64,000 bases of DNA from Tolypeutes matacus. Taxonomy: Eukaryota > Chordata > Mammalia > Cingulata > Chlamyphoridae. Each line of letters begins with the position of its first letter. Position 1 is the stretch's first letter. Positions 46,828 through 59,115 of the stretch are shown here, one piece after another. The notes under the pieces are model-generated. The model did not search any database. It was not told where the DNA came from and saw nothing but the letters and a program-made list of their open reading frames with translations. Location: the NCBI GenBank assembly GCA_026826555.1, contig JAKSZT010004976.1:9151658-9215657 (forward strand), given 5' to 3'. The position numbers and the translations under genes were made by a program.

Positions 46828-47712
46828 CGTAGTTTTCTATGGCTGCCGTTACGAATAACCTCAGTCTCAGTGGCTTAAAACACAAATCCATTCTCTATCG
46901 GTGCTGGAGGTTGGAAGTCTGCAGTGGGTCTCATCAGTGCTGCAAGGGCTTCTTTCCTTCTGGAGGCTCCGGGCAAGAATAATTTCCTTGCTTTTGTTAG
47001 TGTCTAGAGGCTGCTCCCATTCTTTGTATTATGACCCCCATCTTCAACCTTCAAAGCCAGCAACAGTGGGCAGAACTCTCTCTCACTGCATCACTCTGAC
47101 TTCCTCCTCTGCTTCCCTTCTCCACATTTTAAAAAAAGATTTATTTTTATTTATTCCCCGCCACCCCGTTGTTTGAGGTTGCTGTCTGCTCTGTGTCCAT
47201 TTACTGTGTGCTCTCTGCATGCTCATCTTCTCTTTAGGAGGCACAGGGAACTGAATCTGGGACCTCCATGTGGGAGAGAGGCACTCAATCACTTGAGCCA
47301 CCTCAGATCCCTGGTTTGTTGTGTGTCTCATTGTTTTTCCTCTGTGTCTCCTTGTTGCAACATCTTGTTGCATCAGCTTGCCACATCTGTCCATCACGTC
47401 AGCTTGCTGTCTTGTTGGTCATCTCCAGGAGGCACCAGGAACTGAACCTGGGACCTCCCATGTGGTAGGCGAGAGCTCAGTTGCTTGAGCCCCATCTGCT
47501 TCCCCCCTTCTCCACTTTTAAGGACCCTTGTGATGACATTGGGCCCACCTGGATAATCCAGAATAATCTCCTTATCATAAAATTGGCTAATTAGCAGCCT
47601 TAATTCCATCCGTGACTTTAAGTGCCCCTTGCCATGTAACGCGGCATTTTCACAGGTTCTAGAGATTAGGGCATGGACGTCTGTGAGGGGCTGTTAACCT
47701 GCCCACTACATG
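46828..47712 (-). mobile_element. Ancient LTR-like repeat, split by a DAS-SINE
   Basis: The left part reads gttttctatggctgccgtta, gtggcttaaaacacaaatcc and ttcttcaac...ctcactgcatcactctgac. The right part (from 47505) continues cttctccacttttaaggacc, ttgggcccacctggataatc and gccatgtaacgcggcatttt. The order matches the repeat at 2921-3498. The SINE at 47131-47504 separates the halves. Confidence 0.6.
47131..47504 (-). mobile_element. DAS-type SINE, complete dimeric copy
   Basis: Reversed order: A-rich tail (tttatttttatttattcccc), linker, head (ggcacagggaactgaatctg), linker with tgtgtctcattgtttttcct, and second head (ggcaccaggaactgaacctg ... ttgagccccatctgc). The flank cccttctccac repeats at 47115-47125 and 47505-47515. 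Confidence 0.9.
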
Positions 47713-47893
47713 CAGAAAAAGAACTAATCAGCCGGGGAAATGAGGCTGATTGTTGACCCATTCTGCTGAAGTTATCTGTGAAGGAATGAAGGAAGTTTGA
47801 TAGAAATGCAGATGTTACCGAGCAAAAGCTGGGGGTTCCCTGCCCGATGGGCTCCAATGACCAATTCCTGAGACTGAGGTTTCAAAGAAAGAG

Positions 47894-47899
47894 TTTATT
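47894..47899 (-). terminator. Polyadenylation signal of the solo LTR
   Basis: aataaa on the minus strand, within gcaataaactctttctttg, about 80 nt after the TATA-like box. In intron 2 and in PCSK2 sense orientation, it could act as a premature polyadenylation site, but nothing here shows that it does. Confidence 0.55.
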
Positions 47900-47976
47900 G
47901 CTAAGCAGCAAAGCAAGGAGATCACATGGTCTGTCGGCCTAAGATCTGTTTCCCCGAACTGCAATAATTCTGATAA

Positions 47977-47983
47977 TTTTATA
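47977..47983 (-). promoter_or_regulatory. TATA-like box of the solo LTR
   Basis: Reads tataaaa on the minus strand, within ctataaaattatc. The spacing to the polyadenylation signal fits a short R region. Activity is not shown. Confidence 0.45.
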
Positions 47984-49189
47984 GTGTCCAAAGACAGGCA
48001 GGTTTATGCTAATGAGTACTGTGGCTTGAGACGATGAAGTTAGAGAAGATCCACTTATTGAGCATGTGCAGGTTGATTACATGAAGCTACTGAGCATGTC
48101 AGGTGGGCCAATTTTGTTTAGCTCTAGCTTTGTCTAGTAAGATAGTTTAGGAATTGGGGTGGGTTAGCTCTAAGCTGATTCAAATTCCTTCACTGATATA
48201 CACTAGGGGGCTGTCTTGTGATCATAAGACTTCAAAGTTGTAAAACAGGACGGGGGGAGGGTACATGTGCAGGGCCAGTCATAAGGTTCTTTTACTCCCA
48301 AGCTAAAGGTTATATAGTTTTACAATCCTTATCAAAGATCAAGGCATCTGGGTTCTAGTTTAGCGAGTTTCAGTCATTTCAGGTATTTACTTTTGGCTAT
48401 TCTACAACATATTAGAAAGTAAAAGGGCATCTATATAATGATTCAGTAATCAAAATCATTTGTTAATTCTTAACTGACAGTTACACAGAGCACCCAGAAT
48501 TCTTCAAGAGAAAGAACCAAAACATTCGGTCAGCAAAGCGTTGATGAAGGGATCCCTCCTTAGTGGTGAAAAGCCTAGAGTGGGGTGACCAGAGCTTGGC
48601 TGTGGTGCGTTGTTCAATCAACAGCTGACGCATCCCATGAATCCAGGAAGGAAGAGCTACTCTGTAGATGCAGAATCAGCACCCCAGAAGATGATACTAG
48701 GTTACGCTTATTGGCTAAAATCAATCCAGCAAAACTTGTCAGCCCATATAAATGTAACATGCTGAAAAAATCAATTGTACAACTACAGGATGGAGAAGAA
48801 CTGCCTTGAAGAGAGAGTCGGGTTTTCGCTGACCACGAGATTAACGTGGAAGAATAGTGTTAACACCAGTGGCTAGAAAAGTCAATTAACCCTCTGGCTG
48901 CCTTACAAGAGGGGAGTCCCAGCTGGGGGGAAGGCCAGATGTTGATGCATCTGGTGAGTCAACTCCTGACAAACGAGCTGTCCGGTTCTGTGGCCCACGT
49001 TCTGGAGGCACTGGCAAATACTGTGTCCAGGGAAGGCAGGTAAGGTGATGTCAGATCTAAGAAAAGCCTACCCAGGAAGCGGGAGGTGTGTAAACCTGAC
49101 TCATGGGGTGGACTGCCAATGGTGATACTCAGACGAGGAGCATATCACTGAGTGTTCCAGGTGCTAAACCATTTGGGAAAAAGTCTCTC

Positions 49190-49605
49190 AATGTCTCTTT
49201 CACCAGTTTGGACTATGCTGCTCGTGGTGTGATATTTACTCATGTCCCCTGCCTTCCTGGAAGGAGTATATTTCCCTGCTCCATTGATGTTGGACTTGGC
49301 CATGTTACTTGCTTTGGCCACTGAGATGCTAACAGTATTGACTTGAACAAAGCATTGAAATGTGTCAGCACAGTTGACCTCTTGCATTTCAGCCGTTGCC
49401 GTAAGCAGAACATGAAAAAATAAAAGACATGTGGCACAGAGCTGTCCCAGCTGACCTACAGATTTTCCCTTGTAGCTTAAAGCAGAGTTGCTCCAGCAAA
49501 CCCACAGATATGTAGATGAGAAAGAAATGGTTGTCTGCCATTGAATTTTAGCAGAGCTTATAACACAGCATTGTTTGTGGTCATAGCTGACTGATACATG
49601 TGGCA
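49190..49605 (+). mobile_element. Old LTR-like repeat
   Basis: cttggccatgttacttgctt and tggccactgagatgctaaca near the middle and gtggtcatagctgactgata at the end recall MER/MaLR-type LTRs. Borders are estimated. Confidence 0.4.
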
Positions 49606-50877
49606 TTATGTGTTACCTTTTATATAAGAGTATGCTTTTCTATTTTGATAGGGTATAGTTATTAACTCCAAAGGCTTTCTGTGATCTTGGTAAATCTTCA
49701 TGACATAGATTCTAGATTCTAAGGAGAACAGATACCTAGAACTGAAATATCAGTTATGCCTTTATCTACCCGGGGGCATTTTTACATGCTGATTTGAAAA
49801 GTAGAGCTGTAGGAATAAGAATGTTCATTGCAACAATGTCTGTGTTAAAAAAAAAGAGGGGAGTGGGCACTACATATCCATTAACAGAGCGACAGTTTCA
49901 AGAAATTCAGCACAGTTATTAAAATGAATGATTTGGTACCAATTAAAATAGTTGTCCCTATTTTATTGTTAGGCAGTAAGTTACAAGTTACAGAGAAATA
50001 TGTATAGCACTATCCTATTTTTATAAAATAATGCCAGCACAATAACTGTGTTTGTACATATGTAGGGTTAAAAGTGGAAAAAATACATCTGGGTGGATAA
50101 TGACAAACTTTGGCTACCGTTAGAGGATGATGTTGGAGGAAAGAAAGGGGGAAAGTTTTGTTTTTTAAATGCATACAATTAAAATAAGAAAATAAAGGAG
50201 ATGGGTAAATTTTACCTTCCATTTTGTTCTTTCTATATTTTTCAAATCTCAGTAATGAACATGAGTTGCTTATATAGTTAAACGTTTTTATTCATGCACA
50301 TTGTAAAATGCTATTGGTTGTGCTTTCACCATTCCAAAATTAGAAGGATCCACCAATATCACTGGATGGAGTGTAGACAGAGACAAATGTGGATGTCATG
50401 TTTTGTTCAGGGAAGCTCTGGGTCCTGGCTGTGATAAATGCCTTTGTCTTGGAATAGTGGTCAGGAACAGTCTCTTTTTTCTTAGCAGAAGAAACTCCTT
50501 CCCCCACACTCAAGGAAACCCATTCTTGTTGGGTGAACACTTCTTAGAATGGGTGGCGAGACCTCCATGAGAAGTGCCCAATTAAAAGTGGGTGGACACA
50601 AACTGCCCTTTAAGGGGGTAGGTCAGGTACCTGCGAGGCTATTGTATTACATTCAAGGGCATGTAAATCGAGGCCAAAGCTGGACTGCTTATGACTTCAG
50701 AGGACATTTCAGAGTTGGAAAACAAGAAGGTCTATAGAGAAATGGCATAGACTTGACAGCTGGAGACTGAAGAGGGATCTTGATTGGAGAACAGAAAAGC
50801 CCAATTATTTGCCACATGGCGGTTGATATAAACCCACCCCTTCCTTCCTTAAAGTTTTCAACCAATCTATGTCACTC

Positions 50878-50913
50878 CTTAATACACTGTAGTACACTTA
50901 ATACACTGTAGTA
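50878..50913. repeat. Small tandem duplication, 19-bp period
   Basis: The 17-base unit cttaatacactgtagta occurs at 50878-50894 and 50897-50913, identical, in otherwise unique sequence. Confidence 0.9.
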
Positions 50914-51204
50914 GATTTGTATCTTGGGCATGGCAATTAAAGATTGAGTCTGGTGTCATTCAGAGGCCACCCTTGGGAGGACAACCTTATATGGGTTGTA
51001 CTATTATATGAGTCAAATTGAGCCTACTAAAATGTCTAATTCCATTCATTTCCATAAGCATCTAGGGAGGGCTTATTATGTACCAGATATTGTGCTGGCC
51101 AGTGGGACTTGGAAATAGATCGGCCTCCTGAATGTAATCGATGTGAGTTGTATTTAAGTCAACTACAGATGCACCTGCATTTCTTCTTATGAATACAGAG
51201 AAGG

Positions 51205-51420
51205 CTGTGTAAAGGTGCTATTGAGAACCTGGGCTCTGGAAAAGGACTGTCTAGCTCCAAAGACCTGATTTACCACTTGCTGGTTGGTTGACCTGAGTCA
51301 AATTTCTTAACCTTTCTGTGCTTCTGTTTCCTCATCCCACAGTTGTGATGAACCATGTTTTCAAGACAGCTCTATGCTTTGTCTGGCACATAACACGTTC
51401 TAAATAAGCTAATACGAGTA
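51205..51420 (+). repeat. MIR SINE
   Basis: gagaacctgggctctggaaa, tgctggttggttgacctgag, tcttaacctttctgtgcttc and gtttcctcatcccacagttg follow MIR in sense order, ending near taaataagct. Confidence 0.7.
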
Positions 51421-51883
51421 ATAATCCACCACCTCAACCATGTCTCTTGGAATATGTGGGAAGAGCTTCTGAATGATGCTAATTTTGCTGTGTGTTTGTG
51501 TGTATTTCTCTGGTGCTGGGTTGACACACAGCCACATCTTATCACTCAAATACATTTTTAGAAATCAGTCCATTCTTTGAACTGTCTGCACTGCTTTTCC
51601 TTTCTGTAAATGGTCCTGGAAGGTGTTTTATATGAACTAACTGCAGCAAAATCAAGTATCCTTATGGCTGGAGTGAGCCTTACACTGTAGGAACACACCT
51701 ATTTTCACTGAGCAGTAGCCAAAGGAGCCGGTCAATCACAGAACAATGTGAAAATGCATATTGCACATGTGGGCATTGAGAGGTGGCCACCATGAAAGAC
51801 TATGAGAAGCAAGTCAGAGGCTTCCATTTCTTGGTAAACAAAGCTTGACTTTTGTGGTTTTTCTGATCCTGTGCCACTGACTC

Positions 51884-51915
51884 TAAACAAAACAAAACAA
51901 AACAAAACAAAAAAC
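51884..51915. repeat. (AAAAC)n simple repeat
   Basis: Six or so aaaac units with a slightly irregular end. Confidence 0.95.
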
Positions 51916-54900
51916 TTAGCCTTGCTGCCAGAACTATTTGTCTGAAATAGGTTTATAGATAGTAATTTCCAGCTCCATGCCTTTGAACTTCTCACTGAAA
52001 TACTTAATACATACTGAAAGCAGACAAATACTTCTACCACCTTGACAAGGAGGACCAACCCTACAACCAGTGTTAAAATGAAAGGGAATTGCTGCTAAGT
52101 CCTAGGTCATTGTAGCTGTAGAGATAAAGACATATCTGGTCAATATCTGGTCATGCACCTGTCTAATGCTCTGAAAGCAAGAAAACTTTTCAGCCCAAAA
52201 TCTGATATAATAACCCTGGAAAGACTCGCAGGCTGGGCGTGCTTCAAGGGCTGGGACTGCATGGACTGTCAGAAAGACCTTTCCTTGGTTAGGAGCTCAG
52301 GAAAGATGTGGACAAAGGAACAATTTCATCTCCTTAGCCCATACCTTTGCTGCTGGCTTGTTTGTTCGCTACAGCCAAGACAGAGGGTCAGCTGGAGAAA
52401 TAAATCTTCTTCTGCCTCGGAAATGTCTAAGTTCTAGATTCTTCTCCATAGCCACCAGCACCTCTTCCTTCTGTAGAATGCAATGATGCTTTAGCCTGGA
52501 TTCCAAGGCAGCCCACACCATCTGTCTGGCCTTCATGTCTGCATGTTCTCCCTCACTACACTTCCCCCTCATGACCCAGCCCGGCAGGTCTCCTTACAAA
52601 ACCTCCACCTGCCCCCGTGAGCCACCCGCACAGGGTGTATTCACTCACTTCTCAATGTTTTTGTGTCAAAATATCCGTGCATGAGCCATTACCCACGCTC
52701 TCCCATTTTACATTGGCTACATCTTCCAATAACAGCTGTCACTATTTTTTGGAAAGTCACTGAACCACGCAATCACGACCTGAATAGTCATTGGGCACCA
52801 TGGCACTGGAGGTTTCCTGCACCTCGTACTGTACCTCCCTTTAAACTGTAAATTCCTTGGGGGGGGGCAACAAAACCAAGAGTCAAAATATATTTCATCT
52901 GACTTTCAGAGAAGGAAAAAATTTCTGCCACTTCCACATGACAGTTTTCTATTTATAGAACAGTGGGCACATGTGGGAGCTGTTGCCACCTGTGCCACCA
53001 GCTCTGCTACATGGAGACAAGCCTGCCATTATTCTCTGAATTGAGTATGATTTCCATTTGCTCTCTTTTTCCACTTTCAAACGTAAATCGGATCATCCAA
53101 GAGTTAAACAAACAGATGAAAGTCACCAGGTGGCCCCGAGCCTAGTGAGCTTGGTAACAAGCTGCATCCTGCTTCATTTCACACTGTGAAATTTGATCAC
53201 TTTTATGCAGGAGTTTTGTGGAATCTGAAAAGTGCGTGGGTCCCCAGGAAGCCTTCTAGAGGAGGGTCTTGTCATTTTAATTGCCGAATGATTTTCCCTA
53301 AAATGGGCGCCATTCTTGACGAGAAATGCACTGACGAGTCAAGTGGAATCATTCCAAAAGCAAGATGCAACGTGTAAATTCTTTTAGCCTTTCTGGGAGT
53401 GGGGTCTTGAATTTTAAGGATGAACCGTTTGCTCGAAATCCTGCTTTCCATTCAGATTCACCTGTCACATCAGAGTTCTGAAATTATTTTCACTTTGAGT
53501 TGTGAAAGAAGCTCTTAATCATTCTTGGAATGAGGTGCATTTGTTTTGCTTCTTAATGGCACTCGAAGCTCCTTGAAGATATGAGCCATATCCCCTTGGT
53601 TTTAGAGCTCTGGGTTCCCCGAAGTACCAGGTGCACAGTACAAACTCAATACATATTTATTTGATTTTTTAAAAATGAAAGATGTATTGAAGACTGAGTA
53701 CTCTTCAGAGTTACTACTCACACGAAATGATCCAGACAGAACAGGCAAAAAAGGTCTCTTTAAAACAAAAACAGCAACAACAACAAAATCATTTCTTCTC
53801 AGTAGAAAGACCCTGAGTCCAGAGAGGCCTCAGGCGAGGAAGGGCCTGAGCTCAGGTGAGTACTGACGACTGCCAGAGGTCCAGTGCCTGCCTGACCTGC
53901 AATGTCCTGTCCCTGAACCCAGCTATGACATCACATGCAGAATGGGAACATTTAGATTTTATTTCCCACTTTCTCCTCTCTCATGCTTTTAAGCAACTTT
54001 AATATTCATCTTGGGGAAAACAAAAGAGTTACCTTGTGAGGTTAAGACAAGGTAGCTTTCTCTTTTTGTCTTTCTAGATATTGGATAGAAAAGCAAACTT
54101 TGTGTTCTGGTTTGAAATGAAACCAGCGCATCCTGTTATGATCTACGGTTGCGGGTAAAATGGATGTTCTTCAAACAGTAAGTACTGAAAATGTGCTCCA
54201 TACAGAGGCTTGGCAAACCCGCCCCATCATGCTCTTTTCCTTGAGAATGCCAATGTGGTTTCCCACCATATTCTGCTGAAAGCAACAAAGCATTTAAATA
54301 CAGAGACTCTGGGAAAATTATTAAGAAGAATGCGCTCTGGAGAGTCTCCTTTATTGTATTTTGAGGCAAGAGCGCTGCGACTGGTACCAACCTTCTGGCA
54401 ACCCAATTGGAAATGGAGCCAACCAAAAATTGGAGGGGTCTTTCCCCACCCCCAGTCATCGGCTTCCATCTGCTGGTGGGAGTTGCAGGTGATTTCCTAC
54501 CTGCCTCCCTCTGATTGCCAGAGAGACCTCCTGACTTTTTTGGGGCCAGAGACCATCACACTCAGTCTCCTTGGGTGCCAGAAGCAATATAGTGTTAACA
54601 TTTCTTAATCTGAGTTTATCTGTCAACACTGAGACAGACTACGATAGCCTCCCGCTTATCATTTCCAAGGGTATAATCAATTCCGCACTGGATGCCTAGG
54701 GTTCAAGCCCTATGCTCTGAAATGCCCAGCATCATCCTGTCATTAGCGCTCAGTTCATCTCTGCCTTCAGCCAACTCTCTTTGGACAGGGCAAACCTGGA
54801 TTTCCATGGACTGATTGAAAATATTTTCATTATTCTCGTTAGTACCATCTGGGTGAGCTGTATTATCAATTGGCAAATAATAAAGTGTGAACAATGGTTT

Positions 54901-54927
54901 GAACTTTCCAATCTAAAGTCGGGGAGC

Positions 54928-55777
54928 CGCCTGAGAGTGACAGAGTTGGACTCAAATAAGTCCTCCCTGCACATGGTTCATCAGTCCCTTCTATTCAAAC
55001 CTATATGTGGTGCTGGAGTTTGTAGGTGTACTTCCAGAGACTGCAGCCTTTGGCCTGCCCATGTGCCAGCTGTGCCTGGAATCTCAGTGGAGCTGCAACT
55101 CCTACTCTACAACTCAATGGACTCACCCAAGACACCTGGCGGGGAGATGATGATGGGCAATGACCATCCCAGGGAATGGAGGGAGTCCGCAGCTGCAGGC
55201 AGGATAATCCCATCCATCTTATCCATGGGATATAAGCCCCCTCTCACTTGGAGGTGGAGTGGACATCACCATCCCAGACTCCTCAGGATTGGGGGAAGAG
55301 CTATGGACTAGAGTGGACTTGCTGGTATTCTGTTGTAGACATATTGTAATTCAAGCAATGGAAGAAATTACAACATTGATGTGGAGCCAGTGGCCACTGG
55401 ACGCTTTTGGGGCAAGGAGAGGGAAAAGCAGTTGTAATTACAGGGGCTTTTTCGGGACTTGAGAATTATCCTGAGCAACATTACAATGACAGATATAGGC
55501 CATTTTACATCAGCATATACCATGCAGAACTGTGTGGGAGAGAGTGTGGTCTACAATGTGAACTATGGTCCACACTTGGTGGCAAAGCCCCAAGATGTGT
55601 ATATCCATTGCAGGTGATGTGCCACACTAATGAAAGATGTTTATGTGGGAGGTTGTGGGAGGTGTGGGAGGTAGGGAACATGGGAATCCCTGTAATTTTT
55701 GTGTAACATTTATCTAATCTAAGCATCTTTTAAAATATTTTTAAAAAGTATATCTAAAAATAAACAAATAAATAAAT
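54928..55777 (+). mobile_element. 5'-truncated L1 3' region with target-site duplication
   Basis: About 850 bp collinear with 40215-41040 (shared gtgacagagttggactca, atggactagagt, cagtggccactgga, tgggaatcc, taatctaag). It ends in an A-rich tail of aaat units. The flanks aaagtcggggagc (54915-54927) and aaagtgggggagc (55778-55790) differ at one base, which marks an L1-type insertion. Confidence 0.75.
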
Positions 55778-56339
55778 AAAGTGGGGGAGCAGGCCTCCTG
55801 AAGCTTAACCAGCTTCATGTTCAGAAAGCAGTAAGTGCCTTTGTTGCCCCTCACTTGATGTATTTCTACACAATCTGCCATTTGCCTGATGTTTGCTCAG
55901 TACCTGGTAAGCAAAGAGCTTTCAAAAAAGGTAGAAAAGAAAATCAATAGCTCTGCCCATCTAGATAGCCTCTCCCCATTCAGTGACATTCACAGAGTGC
56001 TGGGGAGGAAACAGGAGATCAATGCATCTTAGGGACCTGGAGAAGGTGCTCTGTCAATTCACTTGAGCAATCGATGTTACTCGACTAGTTGCTTGGCTGG
56101 ATTCAAGTGGCTGGGTTTTTATACAACTGTGGCTTGAAGACATAGCACCATATTCCCATGTTTCTTTCTTGGAACATGCGTCTCTCCAACTACTGAGAAT
56201 AGCACCCTATTACCCTGCTATAAACCAATAATTATAAAAATTTCAACCAAGTGCAAAATACTTTACAATTATTATATCTAATCCTTCCAAAAATCTTATC
56301 ACACAGTCATTATTGTGGCAATTTTAAAACACATTTATA

Positions 56340-56835
56340 AATCTTTGGATGATCTTCCATTGAGGAGTAGGGTCTCTGTCCATCCTCTTGATCTGGGTGG
56401 TCTTGAGACTGATTCAACCAGCAGGACATGGTGGAAGTGATTTTATCTGACTTCCAAGACTAGGTCAGAAAAGACCAGCTGGTTCTCTTGCTCTGGGGGA
56501 ATGTGGCCACCATATAAAAACTCCAACTACCCCAAGACTGCCATGCTGAAGTGGACATGGTAAGTCCTCGGTGACATCCTCCCTGGGCTCCAGCCTGCAG
56601 CTGTGCGAGTCAGTGAGTGAAGCATGAACCACCTTGGATGTTCAGCCCTCCTGAGTCTTCAGATGACTCCTACCCCTGCTACTGCGTGATGGCAACCATG
56701 TGGGACTCCAAATATGCAGAGCCTGTCCCCAATTCCTGACCCACAAAATGGTGGGCCACATTAAAAAGGTTGCTGCTTTACATCTCTAGGTTTTGGGGGT
56801 AATTTGTTACACAGCAATACAAACCCAAACAGTCA
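56340..56835 (+). mobile_element. Old LTR-like repeat
   Basis: gacttccaagactaggtcag, gctggttctcttgctctggg, ttggatgttcagccctcctg and ttgggggtaatttgttacac occur in the same order as in the split repeat at 20445-21375. Confidence 0.55.
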
Positions 56836-56887
56836 TCCACCATTCTATAAGAGAAGACGTTGAGCTTCATGGAGTTTGAGTAACTTG

Positions 56888-57348
56888 CTCTTATGGATTG
56901 AACTGTGTCCCTCCAAAAGATCTGTTGAAGTCCTTACTCCTAGTACCTCAGAATGTGACCTTAAATAATAGGGTCAAAGGAAATAAGGGCTTTACAGATG
57001 GAATTAGTTAAGATGAGGTCATACTGGAGTAGAGTGAACCATTAATGCAGATGCACTGTGTCCTTATAAAAAGCGAGGAAGAGGCAGACAAGATACAAGA
57101 GAGAAGACAGCCATGTGAAGAAGGAGACAGGGACTGGAATTATGCTGTCACAAGACAAGGAGTGCCAGGGCCAGCAGAAGCCAGGAGAGAGGCATGGAAC
57201 ATATTCTTCCCTAGAGACTTTGGAGGGTGCATGACCCTGCCAACACTTTGGTTTCAGACTTCTAGCCTCCAGAACTGTGAGATAATAAATTTCTGTCATT
57301 TGAAGTCACCGGTTTGTGGTACTTTGTCATGGCAGCCCTAGGAAACTA
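56888..57348 (+). mobile_element. MLT1-like (MaLR) LTR
   Basis: Landmarks: tggattgaactgtgtccctc, gaattagttaagatgaggtc, gtgtccttataaaaagcgag, catgaccctgccaacacttt, ctccagaactgtgagataat and aatttctgtcatttgaagtc. It ends ctaggaaactactcc. Confidence 0.75.
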
Positions 57349-57829
57349 CTCCACTTGTCCAGAGTAACATCCTTTCAAAGAGGCTGAGCCATGACTTTAT
57401 GCCAGACTCATCCTAGTCTGAAACCAGTGCTTTAGAGTCTATACCACAATGCCTTTCTAGCTAGCCAGTTCATTGCAGGTGAGAACCAACATGCCTGAGA
57501 GTGTGTGAATAAAAAATGAACTCTCACTATTTTATATGCTTCCTCAAAGGACCAGTGGGTGGCACACATCCCCATTCCAGGCCCACAAATGTGCAAGTGA
57601 CCAAGTACTGATTATATGATTCCAGGTTTTCTCCTCTTTATTTTCCTCACTGAAGAAATCATGAAAGCTTTTCTTCCAGGGATTCTTCTCCATCCCTGCC
57701 TGGCCCTTCCTACTGTCCCTCCCCATTCTGACTTTTACCATCAGTTGCTCTGCCAAAAAGCCAGCCATTCTCTTTTTCTGGAGCAAAGAACAAGCAATCA
57801 TTGAGCACCCATGGCCCCTGACTCTTTCC

Positions 57830-57965
57830 TCCATATAGTCATCTCATCTGATCTTTGTAGCCATGCTGGGAGAGAAGTACTGCATTACGAGGATGCAGAA
57901 ATCTGGGCTTAGAGAAGTTAAGTGATTGTCCACTTCAGTTAATTGGTAAATTTAAACCCACTGTT
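57830..57965 (-). repeat. MIR fragment, antisense
   Basis: ctcatctgatctttgtagcc, gcttagagaagttaagtgat and taaatttaaacccactg follow antisense MIR weakly. Confidence 0.45.
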
Positions 57966-58149
57966 TTCTGACTTTTATTGTGCTGTGCTCCTTTCTCAAA
58001 ATTCCAAACAATTCTACCAAGACATGACTCTGGTGAGAGAGAGTGCTCCCAGTTCAGGGGATGCTTGGTATCCCAAGGTAAAACTGCTTCCTACCTACAG
58101 AACTTCTTGGGAAAGCCAAAGAGTGCAAAACCATGGCTCTTCCAGACAA

Positions 58150-58255
58150 AAATGACTTCAATTGACAGCAACACTGATAAGCTGTGTTCCCTTGGGCAAA
58201 TTACTTAACTTCTCAGGGTCTCTGTTTCTTCAGGCATGAAGTACGAGAGTGGACC
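58150..58255 (+). repeat. MIR fragment
   Basis: ctgtgttcccttgggcaaat, tacttaacttctcagggtct and ctgtttcttcaggcatgaag match the MIR core. Confidence 0.65.
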
Positions 58256-58269
58256 GGATGAACTTGAAA

Positions 58270-58306
58270 ACACACATATACACACACACACACAGCAGCA
58301 GCAGCA
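58270..58306. repeat. (CA)n followed by (CAG)n
   Basis: Short cacacaca run passing directly into four cagcag units. Confidence 0.85.
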
Positions 58307-58464
58307 CTTTTGGCCACACATATAGTTGCCCAAGGGCATGTATTTAGTTATAAAGAACCAATATATTCATAATACTATAGAGTTACAGCTTTTGAGATTC
58401 TCATATGAACATGCATTGAGCATAAACAATCTATAAACTACTGCTTTAGATGGTGTGTGTAGGG

Positions 58465-58770
58465 GGGAGGGAGAGAGAGAATGTGGGAATGGATGTGTGT
58501 GTGTGGGAGAGAGAGGGAGGAGAGAGAGGAGGAGAGAGAAAGTATGACTGTGTGAGAGAGAGAGATAGAGGGAGAGGGACAGAGGGAGAGAGAGAGGGAG
58601 ACAAGGAGAGTGTGTTTGTGAGAGGGGGATGAGGAAGAAGGAGGAAGGGGGAGAGAGACAGAAAGAGGGAGGGAGAGAAAGATAGGAGGAAAGGGAGAGA
58701 GAGGGAGGGAGATGGGGAGAGAGGGAGGGAGGGAGAGAGAGAGAGGGAGAGAGACAGAGAGGTATGACTG
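58465..58770. repeat. Purine-rich (GA/GGGA) low-complexity tract
   Basis: Roughly 300 bp almost wholly of A and G on the + strand (gagagagg, gggaggga, ggagaaag) with occasional t and c. The minus strand gives Ser/Leu/Pro-rich open frames that are artefacts. In the PCSK2 transcript it is a long pyrimidine tract. Confidence 0.92.
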
Positions 58771-58914
58771 GGAAAGAGAAGAGCAAGTTATGGAGGGAGG
58801 TGGCATGGTATTGTAGAATGAAAACAAATGTAGGAGACATATTCTACCCTGAAGGAATTTTACAACTCTCTGAAATTGAAGCCAGAAATAGATGAAGTGA
58901 CTTACAATGGGGAA

Positions 58915-59115
58915 GCAGATGGAAATAATGACAATAGTAAACACTTATCAAATACTTGCTTGGTGTTCAGCACAGGTCTTAGCCCTTTATACTTGTTTAA
59001 TCCCCATTACTGTTATCGTCCCCATTTTACAGATGAGGACATGGAGGCTTGCCCCAGCTCACACAGTTAGGAGGTGGACAAGGCAGGATTTAAACCCTGC
59101 TGTCTCACCCCAGAA
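58915..59115 (-). repeat. MIR SINE, antisense
   Basis: tttaatccccattactgtta, ccccattttacagatgagga, catggaggcttgccccagct and gcaggatttaaaccctgctg are the reversed MIR core. Confidence 0.75.

Larger units (their letters stand above)
47813..48485 (-). mobile_element. Solo LTR of an endogenous retrovirus, class I-like
   Basis: On the minus strand this 673-bp unit starts tgtaac and ends ggtaaca, so its ends form the short TG...CA inverted repeat of LTRs. The flanks are caga at both 47809-47812 and 48486-48489, a 4-bp target-site duplication as in gammaretrovirus-like elements. A TATA-like box and an AATAAA signal lie about 80 nt apart in the right order. No internal retroviral sequence or second LTR adjoins, so it is a solo LTR left by recombination. 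It is in the same orientation as PCSK2. Confidence 0.75.

Noticed and set aside
58367..58944. Ser/Leu/Pro-rich frames of 157 and 168 codons on the minus strand
   Set aside because: Products of the purine tract; low complexity throughout.
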